Assembly: GCA_040224245.1 (NCBI GenBank)
Contig: JBEGIR010000084.1
Coordinates: forward strand, 1-54,506
Source: Puniceicoccaceae bacterium
GTDB lineage: Bacteria > Verrucomicrobiota > Verrucomicrobiia > Opitutales > JAFGAQ01
Length of the DNA: 54,506 nucleotides
Direction: 5' to 3'
Each line of letters opens with the position of its first letter. The stretch's first letter is position 1. A program made the translations under genes and the position numbers. A model generated the notes under the pieces. That model was given only the letters and a program-made list of their open reading frames with translations, was not told the origin of the DNA and searched no databases. Below, in pieces: positions 9,034-16,834 of the stretch.

Positions 9034-9570
9034 ATGAACGAAACCCGCAATGACCATTCGAATAACCAGGATCTCAAAGTCATGGAACACTCCTTCGACG
9101 GGATTCAGGAGTTTGATCAAAAACTGCCAAACTGGTGGCTTTTCACACTCTATGCGAGCATCGCATTCTCAGTAGTTTACTGGGTCGTGAGGGATCAGTG
9201 GATGGGAGGAACTTACGACTACGAGAAGCTCGAAACACAACTGGCATTGGTGGAAGATGCACGCATGCAGGAAACGCTCGCCATTCTTGATGATGATACC
9301 CTGCGCTCATTCGCGGACAATGAAACGTGGGTTGCAGCAGGACGGGCGACTTACCAGCAGAATTGCGCAGCCTGTCACATGCCCGACATGAGCGGAATGG
9401 TGGGACCCAGTCTTGTCGATGCAGAGTGGCTGCACGGCAGCAACCCCACGGACATCTACAATGTCATCTCAAACGGAGTGATCGAGAAGGGAATGCAGGC
9501 ATGGGAAAATCAGTTGGGTCCGAAAAAAATCGCCGAAGTAGTGGCCTATATTCTCAGTCAACAGCCCTGA
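9034..9570 (+). CDS. ccoP: Short, mono-haem CcoP-like subunit of cbb3 oxidase
   Basis: The N-terminus has the FixP/CcoP signature: HSFDGIQEFDQKLPNWWL followed by a membrane helix (about 34-51). The periplasmic part carries one haem c site, CAACH (111-115), and M486-like distal candidates near the C-terminus (EKGMQAWENQLG). At 178 residues it is well below the roughly 280-310 residues of a di-haem CcoP, and no second CXXCH is present in the frame. It would relay electrons from soluble cytochrome c to CcoO with one haem less than in Proteobacteria. It follows the ccoQ-like gene by 27 bp. Confidence 0.9.
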   Translation: MNETRNDHSNNQDLKVMEHSFDGIQEFDQKLPNWWLFTLYASIAFSVVYWVVRDQWMGGTYDYEKLETQLALVEDARMQETLAILDDDTLRSFADNETWVAAGRATYQQNCAACHMPDMSGMVGPSLVDAEWLHGSNPTDIYNVISNGVIEKGMQAWENQLGPKKIAEVVAYILSQQP

Positions 9571-9651
9571 ACCCACCTGGATCGTAAAAGGCAGTGAATG
9601 AAAATGTGACGAGGGTTGCGATTTTCAATTAAAACATTCTAATAAACTTAT

Positions 9652-11067
9652 ATGGCGAAAAAGCATCAGCCCACGCTCGACACGCTCGCCTCCATCAACA
9701 CCGATGGGTCGCGCAATTTCCTTCGCCCTGCCGATGCCAAAGGCCCATTCACCACATGGAGGCGCATCACTGCGGCTGTGCTCATCCTGATTTATCTGCT
9801 CTTGCCGTGGATCCAGATAGGTGGCCACCCTGCCCTGTTTTTCGATTTTTCGGCCCGCCGTTTCTACATCTTCGGCGCAGCTTTTGCTGCCCAGGATTTC
9901 TGGCTCGCATTTTTTCTGGTATCCGGACTCGGTTTCACGCTCTACGTCGTCACATCCATTTTCGGCCGTGTCTGGTGTGGATGGACGTGCCCGCACACGG
10001 TTTTCCTGGAACATGTTTACCGCCGTATTGAGCGCTGGCTTGAGGGCAATGTGTCGAACCAGAAGCGTCTGGACAAAATGAACTGGGGAGAACCGGAAAA
10101 GATGCTGCGCCGTGGAACCAAGCACGCACTGTTTGTACTGGTTTCCCTGGGCATTGCCCACATGCTGGTGGCATATTTCATTTCGATTCCGGGGCTTTAC
10201 GATTGGGTTTCCCACAGTCCCGCAGAACATTGGGAGGGCTTCCTTTTTGTCTTCGTCACTGCCGCACTGCTCTACTTCAACTTTGCATGGTTTCGTGAAC
10301 AGCTCTGTCTGGCAATCTGCCCCTATGGTCGCCTGCAATCTGCACTCATTGACGACGATTCCATCGTCATCGGATACGACGAAGATCGTGGGGAGCCGCG
10401 TGGAAAACCACGCACACCGGGCGTCGGTGACTGCATCGACTGCAAGCGTTGTGTTCAGGTGTGTCCAACCGGTATCGACATCCGCCAGGGGCTACAGATG
10501 GAGTGTGTCGGTTGTGCCAACTGCATTGACGCCTGTGATGTGGTCATGGCCCACCTGGGTCGTGAGAAGGGACTCATCCGCTATGATTCGCTCAATGGTT
10601 TCAAGGGTCAGGGCAAGCGCATCCTGCGACCCCGGTTTTTCCTCTACCTCTTCTTTTTGCTGATGGGAGCAGGTGCGATGACCTACGCCTTCACGTCCGT
10701 GGAATCCGCCTACCTGCTGGTCACTCGCATGAGCGGACCTCCCTACTACCAGACTGAAACACAGGTGCGTAATCAGTACAATGTGCGCATCGTGAACAAG
10801 GCAGACAGCGTGCAGGTATTTTCGATCCACATTGATCCAGGTCAGCATCCGCTGACCCAACTGGGGGACGCCCAGAAGATCAGCGTCGACCCCGTGGGCG
10901 AGGTCGTCGTTCCCCTGATTGTGACAACCCCAATCGAAGGCTTTGAAGGAACCTTCCCGTTTGACGTTTGGCTTGAAACCGAAAACAGTGACCTCTCGCT
11001 ATCCCGCACGGTTTCTTTCCTCGGACCCAATGTGGCTGCGCTCAACAAGGAAATGGTATTCGAATGA
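9652..11067 (+). CDS. ccoG: Cytochrome c oxidase accessory protein CcoG (FixG/RdxA)
   Basis: A 471-residue polyferredoxin membrane protein that reduces Cu(II) during maturation of cbb3 oxidases. The N-terminal half has several membrane helices and the family motif VWCGWTCPHTVFLEH. Two 4Fe-4S motifs follow, CIDCKRCVQVCPTG and CVGCANCIDACD, then a further helix (FFLYLFFLLMGAGAMTYAF) and an Ig-like C-terminal domain (about 350-471). It lies 81 bp after ccoP and overlaps the next small ORF by four bases (ATGA), which suggests translational coupling along the oxidase operon. Confidence 0.96.
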   Translation: MAKKHQPTLDTLASINTDGSRNFLRPADAKGPFTTWRRITAAVLILIYLLLPWIQIGGHPALFFDFSARRFYIFGAAFAAQDFWLAFFLVSGLGFTLYVVTSIFGRVWCGWTCPHTVFLEHVYRRIERWLEGNVSNQKRLDKMNWGEPEKMLRRGTKHALFVLVSLGIAHMLVAYFISIPGLYDWVSHSPAEHWEGFLFVFVTAALLYFNFAWFREQLCLAICPYGRLQSALIDDDSIVIGYDEDRGEPRGKPRTPGVGDCIDCKRCVQVCPTGIDIRQGLQMECVGCANCIDACDVVMAHLGREKGLIRYDSLNGFKGQGKRILRPRFFLYLFFLLMGAGAMTYAFTSVESAYLLVTRMSGPPYYQTETQVRNQYNVRIVNKADSVQVFSIHIDPGQHPLTQLGDAQKISVDPVGEVVVPLIVTTPIEGFEGTFPFDVWLETENSDLSLSRTVSFLGPNVAALNKEMVFE

Positions 11068-11243
11068 AGATCAGGCAAATCATTGGTAACCTGTGGATAT
11101 GGGTCGTCGCAGCCTTTCTCCTGGTGATTCTGGGCTGGTACTGGACGGTTCGCATTGCAAATCAGTATGATTTTAGTCCTCCTGCCGAAGGGGAAACGCT
11201 CGAACGTCAACTCCCCGATTCGGGGCACCCCCCACATCCCTGA
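11064..11243 (+). CDS. 59-aa single-helix membrane protein in the FixH position
   Basis: A short frame from the ATG at 11064-11066, which shares bases with the ccoG stop codon. The product begins MKIRQIIGNLWIWVVAAFLL and has one membrane helix (about 9-28) ending in WYWTVRIANQYDF, then a polar tail with three His. In many cbb3 clusters fixH or ccoH lies exactly here, between ccoG and either the copper ATPase or the TauE-like gene, but FixH is about 150 residues and has a periplasmic domain that is missing here. It may be a reduced FixH, a lineage-specific accessory peptide, or a remnant. The tight overlaps on both sides (ATGA upstream, three bases to the next ATG) favour a real gene. Confidence 0.65.
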   Translation: MKIRQIIGNLWIWVVAAFLLVILGWYWTVRIANQYDFSPPAEGETLERQLPDSGHPPHP

Positions 11244-11246
11244 TTC

Positions 11247-11933
11247 ATGTTTCCCGACGTCTCAGCTGGTGCGTGGAGCGCATTTCTCGCGGGATTGATT
11301 GTCAGTCCACACTGCATTGGCATGTGCGGACCACTCTATTGTTCTTTGGTCCCCGCTCGCAGGATCGGCAGTGAAAGCCTGCAGTTGAGCTACCACCTCG
11401 GGCGAGTGATTTCCTATGTCAGCATCGGCATCCTCGCTGGTGCCCTGAGTTTGAGTTTTGTGCAAGCATTTCGCTGGGATATCTCCCGCTTCCTTCCGTG
11501 GGCACTTGTCGGCATGCTGCTGCTGTTTGCGTTGGGTCTGGATAAGTGGATCCAGCCCAAACACCGAAGATCCCCACGCTTTCTTTCCCGCTGGATGCTC
11601 AAAAGTCGATCCCTGCCGGGTGAAGTCTCGACCCTTGCAATGGGGCTGCTCACACCCCTGCTTCCCTGTGCTCCGCTCTACATGGTGCTGTGGGTTGCTC
11701 TGGTGTCGGGAAGTCCGTTCTTTGGTGCCCAGATCATGCTCGGCTTCTGTCTTGGCACCATTCCCCTGCTCTGGCTGGCGCAGAGTCAGTTTCTCCGTCA
11801 CCGGCAAAAATGGGCCAGCGGCACCATCCGGGTGATCCAGCGCTCCCTCGCCCTGATTGCGGCCATCCTGATCACGGTGCGCATGATCATGATCGGTTCA
11901 CCGCTCGACGGTGCTGCCTGTTTTGGATTGTGA
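11247..11933 (+). CDS. TauE/SafE (UreH-like) membrane protein of the cbb3 oxidase cluster
   Basis: A 228-residue polytopic membrane protein of the sulfite exporter TauE/SafE superfamily. The first helix carries SPHCIGMCGPLYCSLV, the HCxGMCGP motif typical of the versions found in cbb3 clusters. That Cys/His motif would suit copper handling, and I infer a role in oxidase assembly, although substrate specificity for this subgroup is not established. About six helices are visible. It starts three bases after the preceding 59-aa ORF and closes the operon; no copper ATPase (ccoI) gene is present in the window. Confidence 0.85.
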   Translation: MFPDVSAGAWSAFLAGLIVSPHCIGMCGPLYCSLVPARRIGSESLQLSYHLGRVISYVSIGILAGALSLSFVQAFRWDISRFLPWALVGMLLLFALGLDKWIQPKHRRSPRFLSRWMLKSRSLPGEVSTLAMGLLTPLLPCAPLYMVLWVALVSGSPFFGAQIMLGFCLGTIPLLWLAQSQFLRHRQKWASGTIRVIQRSLALIAAILITVRMIMIGSPLDGAACFGL

Positions 11934-12067
11934 GCGGTGCAGTGCACCATGTTCCCCAAGGGTTCATATAGACAGCAGTTGCCAATGCGGGCGTCGGTTG
12001 ACAAACGCGGATGAAGGTCATTGATTGAAGCTCGCATTTTCCAAAGGATTCAACTCCATCCATCCCG

Positions 12068-12547
12068 TTGCAAGCTTCACCCAATACCATATTTTTTGTC
12101 TGTTCGGGTAACACCTGTCGAAGCCCCATGGCCGAACAGTTGCTTCAACACGCACTCGCAGCGGAAGCTCCACCGTTATGCGAACTGCAAGTTGCCTCAT
12201 TTGGGCTGTCCGCCTTTCCCGGTTGCCCTGCGTCCCCAAATGCCGTGCATGTGCTATCCAAGGTCGGTCTTGACCTGTCTGCACACCAGAGTCGCTCCCT
12301 TCACGAAGTTGACCTGAGCCGTGGGCTGCTCTTTTTGTGCATGACCACCGCGCACCGCGACGGATTATTGAGTTTAACTGACACGGATCCAGACCGCATC
12401 TTTCTCGTTCGGGAATGGATGAACTCGGAATCCCCAGACATTCCCGATCCATTTGGCGGAGATGTACGCTCGTACGCGCATTGCCGGGACAGCATTGTCG
12501 AAGCCATCCCTTCAGTGCTTGAATTCCTGCGCCACCATTATCGGTGA
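12068..12547 (+). CDS. Low-molecular-weight phosphatase, YwlE-like (possible protein-arginine phosphatase)
   Basis: The P-loop VCSGNTCRSPMAE (C12 nucleophile, R18) and the late acid motif DIPDPFGGD define a low-molecular-weight tyrosine phosphatase fold of 159 residues. The Thr directly before C17 (T16), together with the DIPDPFGG form, matches Bacillus YwlE, where a Thr at that place favours phospho-arginine over phospho-tyrosine. That specificity is inferred by analogy. The start is a TTG at 12068; the frame is closed by a stop at 12026-12028 and no ATG is available before the P-loop. It stands alone, with no kinase partner such as McsB beside it. The 134 bp before it and 195 bp after it hold no gene I can see. 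Confidence 0.85.
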   Translation: MQASPNTIFFVCSGNTCRSPMAEQLLQHALAAEAPPLCELQVASFGLSAFPGCPASPNAVHVLSKVGLDLSAHQSRSLHEVDLSRGLLFLCMTTAHRDGLLSLTDTDPDRIFLVREWMNSESPDIPDPFGGDVRSYAHCRDSIVEAIPSVLEFLRHHYR

Positions 12548-12748
12548 GGCTGAGTTCCGCAGTACCATTTGAAACGATTCACAGCTCCAGGCCTCAGGCT
12601 GACTATTCCGCCTGCACACCACCGAAATGCAAAGGTATTCAGGCCAGAATCGAGGGAAGCTGGTTTTAACGTTGCATTCGGGTTTTGGCGTTGACTCCGA
12701 AGTGCCTGGGGACGCTTAAATAAAGGGAATTCGATCCATCCTTTGCAC

Positions 12749-13438
12749 ATGAAAACCAAACCATACCGCCGCCCCTCCTCAACCCGGCAGGCGTTCACCC
12801 TCATTGAACTCCTGACCGTCATCGCCATCATTGGCATCCTCGCCGCCATCCTGATTCCATCCGTTGGAAAAGTTCGCGAAAACGCGCAGCGCGCCAAGTC
12901 GGCAAGCAACCTGCGCTCCATCGCCCAGGCCTATGCCACCTTCGCTGCATCTGGCGGTCGGGTACGAACGATTCCAGCAACGGTGGACTCGATTCACGAA
13001 TGGGCCGCATGGCTGGCCAAGGAGGTTGAACTCAACGATGCCAGCCTCTATTTCATCGAGACCGATCCGGAAGTTGCAGCTCTGGCATCACTTCCCCTGG
13101 TCGTCGGCACCACATCCGATGGCACCTTCACGATCCATTCGGAGTTTGAATCTGCAACCCCCAGCTACGCCGTCGTCGCAGGCATCACTCCAAATGCGCC
13201 CGCCACAACGACCCCATTGCTGTTTACACGTGGACTGACGGCTTCAGGTTCATGGGAGACCCATGCTCCCTGGGGAGCATCAGGAGGGCACATTGCATTC
13301 CTTGACGGCCATGTGCGTTTCTACCGGGATCTTTCTGAAAACGGGGGTGAACTTGTGCACTACCAAACCAAGGCCCGCACCGCCAACATTCATGAGGCCA
13401 TCAGTCCAGGTGCAGTCATTCTAAACAATACACTTTGA
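12749..13438 (+). CDS. Pseudopilin-like protein with prepilin signal and HX9DG-type C-terminus
   Basis: The N-terminus has a basic leader, then the type IV prepilin cleavage region (QAFTLIELLTVIAIIGILAA) with Glu5 of the mature chain, followed by a single helix and SNLRSIAQAYATFA. The C-terminus contains GGHIAFLDGHVRFYRDL, the H...DG pattern of the large DUF1559/HX9DG-like group abundant in Planctomycetes and Verrucomicrobia. Length from ATG 12749 is 229 residues; a TTG two codons upstream is possible but less likely. Such proteins are exported and processed by PilD, and their function is unknown. No type II secretion genes are adjacent. Confidence 0.88.
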   Translation: MKTKPYRRPSSTRQAFTLIELLTVIAIIGILAAILIPSVGKVRENAQRAKSASNLRSIAQAYATFAASGGRVRTIPATVDSIHEWAAWLAKEVELNDASLYFIETDPEVAALASLPLVVGTTSDGTFTIHSEFESATPSYAVVAGITPNAPATTTPLLFTRGLTASGSWETHAPWGASGGHIAFLDGHVRFYRDLSENGGELVHYQTKARTANIHEAISPGAVILNNTL

Positions 13439-13470
13439 GTATTTCAGCTGGTCACTTCGATTTGACACCT

Positions 13471-15144
13471 ATGCCAGAACAACCCGCCTTCATCATCGGT
13501 CACAAAAATCCCGACGCCGATTCCGTCTGCTCCGCTATCGGTTATGCCGCATTAAAAAAGGCACAGGGGTTTGAACATTTTGTTCCCGCCCGATGCGGAA
13601 ACTCGAATCCGCGAATCGATGCGATCCTCAACCGCTTTGAGACACCACTGCCAACCTTCCTGGGCGATGTCACTCCACGGGTTCGGGACATCATGCGCAC
13701 CAAACCACACGTGGTATCGCCCAGCGATACCTGCGCTGAGGCACTGCGCATCATCGACGAACATGACTATCGTGCCCTGCCTGTCGTCGACGACCAAGGC
13801 ATACTCAAGGGAATCATTACCATCTTTGGTCTGGGGCAATATTTCACTCCTCGTGTCAGGAACCCTCTCGACATGCGCCGTGTTCGCACGCGCATTTCCG
13901 ATATCATCCGCTCACTGGATGCGAAGGTGGTGAATGTCGTCAACCCTGAGCAGGAGGATGAAATGTTTGTGCGGGTCGGAGCCATGGACATTCGCTCGTT
14001 CGACCGCACTTCACAGGAAAGCCAATTGCCCCCATCCTCCTCCATTGTGGTCGTGGGAGACCGCTGGGATATCCAGGAAAAGTGCATCCAGATCGGAGTT
14101 CGCCTCATCGTGATCACCGGTGGGCTTCGGGTTGACAAGGATATTCGTGAACGCGTCAAGGCAAACGGCATCAGCCTGATTGTCAGCCCGCACGACACAG
14201 CCACCACTTCCTGGATCATCAAAACTGCCACTTCCGTCACCCATCTGATGGATTCTGTTCCGACCACCTTCGGAATTGATGACACCGTGGCAGCGGCAAA
14301 ACGCCGCGTTATTGAGCTTTCCGCACCCCTCTTTCCCGTGGTTTCCGAAGATGGAAAACTGCTCGGCGTGTTTACCAAGACCGACCTGCTTCGCCCGGTA
14401 AAAACCGAACTGGTGCTCGTCGATCACAACGAAATGAGTCAGGCCGTTGATGGAGCGCGCGAAGTGCGCATCACTGAGGTCATCGACCACCACCGCCTGG
14501 GCAATCTCACAACCGAGCAACCCATCCTCTTCATCAACGAACCCGTCGGTTCGACCTCCACGATCGTGGCCAACCTGTTTCGCCGTCATCGACTCAAGAT
14601 TGCTCCCCATATTGCCGGCATCCTCATGGCAGGCATGATCTCCGATACGCTGTTCCTGAACAGCCCCACCACGACCGATGTGGATCGGGAAATCCTGAAG
14701 TGGCTATCTGATCGCTCGGGAGTGTCGCCCAAGGAACTTGCGGACCTGATCTTCAACTCGGGCAGCACGATTTCCTCCGAATCCCCGGAGGGCGTGGTCA
14801 CAGCCGATTGCAAACACTACCATCATGGCGACATCGAATTCTCCGTTTGCCAGGTAGAAGAGCTGGGGTATGACAACTTCTGGAACTGCTGGAAAGCACT
14901 CTACGATGCACTCGAAACCTACCGCGAAAAGAACTCGCTCTTTTTCTCATCGCTCCTGGTCACCGACATCAATCGCCAGAATTCCCTTCTCGTGATCAGT
15001 GGAAACAAGGGTTTGATCGAATCCATTTCCTATCCCCATGTGAAGAAAGGCATGGTGTTTGAATTGAATTCCATTGTCAGCCGCAAGAAGCAACTCATTC
15101 CCTATCTTACCACTACGCTCAAAAGCATTGGCATTGCCTCCTGA
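13471..15144 (+). CDS. ppaC: CBS-domain manganese-dependent inorganic pyrophosphatase (family II)
   Basis: Hydrolyses pyrophosphate in the cytoplasm. From ATG 13471 the chain has 557 residues, against about 310 for a plain family II enzyme. Order of parts: N-terminal DHH segment with GHKNPDADSV (metal ligands H11, D15, D17); first CBS repeat (VSPSDTCAEALRIIDEHDYRAL); DRTGG-like region (VVGDRWDIQEKCIQIGVRL, VITGGLRV); second CBS repeat; then the catalytic VIDHHRLGN and a DHHA2 domain. This is the architecture of clostridial CBS-PPases, which are inhibited by AMP/ADP and activated by diadenosine polyphosphates. The open frame extends to a TTG at 13435, overlapping the previous gene, but the ATG gives the expected terminus. 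Confidence 0.94.
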   Translation: MPEQPAFIIGHKNPDADSVCSAIGYAALKKAQGFEHFVPARCGNSNPRIDAILNRFETPLPTFLGDVTPRVRDIMRTKPHVVSPSDTCAEALRIIDEHDYRALPVVDDQGILKGIITIFGLGQYFTPRVRNPLDMRRVRTRISDIIRSLDAKVVNVVNPEQEDEMFVRVGAMDIRSFDRTSQESQLPPSSSIVVVGDRWDIQEKCIQIGVRLIVITGGLRVDKDIRERVKANGISLIVSPHDTATTSWIIKTATSVTHLMDSVPTTFGIDDTVAAAKRRVIELSAPLFPVVSEDGKLLGVFTKTDLLRPVKTELVLVDHNEMSQAVDGAREVRITEVIDHHRLGNLTTEQPILFINEPVGSTSTIVANLFRRHRLKIAPHIAGILMAGMISDTLFLNSPTTTDVDREILKWLSDRSGVSPKELADLIFNSGSTISSESPEGVVTADCKHYHHGDIEFSVCQVEELGYDNFWNCWKALYDALETYREKNSLFFSSLLVTDINRQNSLLVISGNKGLIESISYPHVKKGMVFELNSIVSRKKQLIPYLTTTLKSIGIAS

Positions 15145-15199
15145 TCCTCGCTACCTTTCCCATTTTCGCTCGCAACGCTAACTCAATCCGAAAATCGCC

Positions 15200-15655
15200 A
15201 TGAAAGACAACGCCGAGAAACAAATGATCGTGGGCTACGGCATCACCGTCGATGGACGCATCGACAACTGTGATCGCCTCGTGCTCGATGGAAACATGAA
15301 CTGCGAACTGCACAATGTGAAGAGCCTCATCATCAGTCAGTCCGGCTTCTTCAAGGGCAAGGGCAACATCGAACAGGCAGAGATCAGCGGACGCTTCGAG
15401 GGCGAACTTACCGTAGACGGTCACATCACCATCATGGAGTCCGGAAAGGTCGACGGCATGATCACCTACGAATCCATCGAAATCAAACCCGGTGGAAAAT
15501 TTACCGGACAGATCATTCTCAAGGAACAAAAACCCGCAGGTTCTGATGAATCCGAGGCGAACTCGTCGGATCAGGTAACTTCATCCAGCTACCTCGACAG
15601 CGCACTGAAGGGTCGCATCATGGGCAGTAACGCTCCCGCCTCCGACGGGGAGTAA
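15200..15655 (+). CDS. Bactofilin family protein
   Basis: A 151-residue protein whose core (about 10-115) is a right-handed beta-helix of the bactofilin/DUF583 type, with the repeating pattern seen in GRIDNCDRLVLDGNMNCEL, GNIEQAEISGRFEGELTVDG and SGKVDGMITYESIEIKPGG. Bactofilins polymerise without nucleotide into cytoskeletal filaments tied to cell shape, stalks or polar localisation. The C-terminal 40 residues are Ser/Glu-rich and likely disordered. It is 55 bp after the pyrophosphatase and 10 bp before the adenosine deaminase-like gene, so the three may be co-transcribed, although no functional link is evident. Confidence 0.92.
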   Translation: MKDNAEKQMIVGYGITVDGRIDNCDRLVLDGNMNCELHNVKSLIISQSGFFKGKGNIEQAEISGRFEGELTVDGHITIMESGKVDGMITYESIEIKPGGKFTGQIILKEQKPAGSDESEANSSDQVTSSSYLDSALKGRIMGSNAPASDGE

Positions 15656-15665
15656 GGGATCGTCC

Positions 15666-16691
15666 ATGCATGACCTGCACATCCACCTTGGCGGTGCCGT
15701 GCCATCGTCCGTACTGTGGGAGACCCTTTGCGACAATGGTCTGCAGACCGAATACCAAAACTTTGACAGTTTTCACGAGTCCCTCACGGCCAATGCCCGG
15801 GACGTCAAATCCCTGGATGATTTTCTGGGTCGCTATTTCCAACTGACAGAGGAGATTCAATCGTCTCCCTCCGCAGCCAATGTTTCGGCCTATCAGGTTG
15901 TAGCCAAGGCCTACCGCCGCGCCCGAGTGCAAAGCCTCGAACTTCGCTTTAATCCCCATAAACGGGTGCGCAGTGGACTGCACACCATGGATGCCATCAT
16001 CCTTGCGGTGTTGCAGGGCCTGGAAAAAGCAAGTTTGCACTACGGAGTTGCGACCGGCATCATCCTTTCACTGGGGCGCGATCTCCCCATCGAGTCCAAC
16101 TGGCAAATCGTCGAAGCCGCAATCAAGTGGAAAAGTCATGGTTCCCTCAACGGTGCAAATGGGGTCGTTGGCATCGATATGGCAGGATTGGAATCACGCT
16201 CACTCGAACTGCGCGAGTCCTGGCTGGCTGAAATTGCCTCCATGTTCCATCGGGCACGGAAAGCCGGACTGAAACTGACCTATCACGTTGGCGAAAGTCA
16301 GGGGACCGGACCTGAAGCCATGTTGCGCGTAATCGAGGCTCTGCAGCCGGATCGCATCGGGCACGGCGTCGAGTTGCGCAATGCCGATGGCAAGCTCAAG
16401 CAACACCTCATCAAACTGCTGCGCACTCAATCCATCTGCCTCGAAATTTGTCCCTCGGTAAACCTCGTCACGCGCGTTGTTCCAGATTACCGCACAATTG
16501 CGGATCTGATCCGCGAGTTGGCCAGGGAACAGATCCCCTACTGCATCAATACGGACAATCCCTATCTGATTCACACCAACCTGCGCCGGGAGCACGATCT
16601 GATCCACCAGGAATTGGGGTCTGATGGCGATGCCCTGATCGCACTGGCGCAGGAGCACGCGCGAAGTCACTCGTTTCTGAAGCTCAGCTGA
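15666..16691 (+). CDS. Adenosine deaminase-like metal-dependent hydrolase
   Basis: A TIM-barrel amidohydrolase of the ADA family, 341 residues. Visible are the N-terminal zinc ligands HIHLGG (H5, H7), HVGES with the catalytic Glu, RIGHG, CLEICPSVN and the late INTDNP with its zinc-binding Asp. In classical adenosine deaminases the last motif is TDDP, whose second Asp contacts the purine; here it is Asn, so the substrate could differ (adenosine, adenine, a modified nucleoside or a pterin-like amine). Deamination of a purine is still the most probable reaction. It begins 10 bp after the bactofilin gene. Confidence 0.82.
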   Translation: MHDLHIHLGGAVPSSVLWETLCDNGLQTEYQNFDSFHESLTANARDVKSLDDFLGRYFQLTEEIQSSPSAANVSAYQVVAKAYRRARVQSLELRFNPHKRVRSGLHTMDAIILAVLQGLEKASLHYGVATGIILSLGRDLPIESNWQIVEAAIKWKSHGSLNGANGVVGIDMAGLESRSLELRESWLAEIASMFHRARKAGLKLTYHVGESQGTGPEAMLRVIEALQPDRIGHGVELRNADGKLKQHLIKLLRTQSICLEICPSVNLVTRVVPDYRTIADLIRELAREQIPYCINTDNPYLIHTNLRREHDLIHQELGSDGDALIALAQEHARSHSFLKLS

Positions 16692-16712
16692 ATACCTGAT
16701 ACCAAACTCACG

Positions 16713-16744
16713 GAAGCACTCCTCTAAGTGGTGCTTCGGTTTCA
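16713..16744 (+). terminator. Hairpin between the ADA-like gene and the GH5 gene
   Basis: Arms GAAGCAC (16713-16719) and GTGCTTC (16731-16737) form a seven-pair stem with an 11-base loop, followed by GGTTTC. It lies 22 bases after the ADA-like stop, in the gap between two convergent transcripts. The U tail is weak, so this is only a candidate terminator. Confidence 0.4.
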
Positions 16745-16834
16745 GGCTAGTGCTCACAGGCGGCGTAAGCACCCTGTTTTGCCTTGGGAAGCGGTGGAAG
16801 AATAACTCAGAGACAGAGTCCTCGGTCCGATTCC

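Noticed and set aside
9616-9645. TTGCGA and TAATAA before ccoG as a promoter, and a possible Fnr box in the same place.
   Set aside because: The -10 match is 3 of 6 and the half-sites of the Fnr box are one base too close, so neither is supported.
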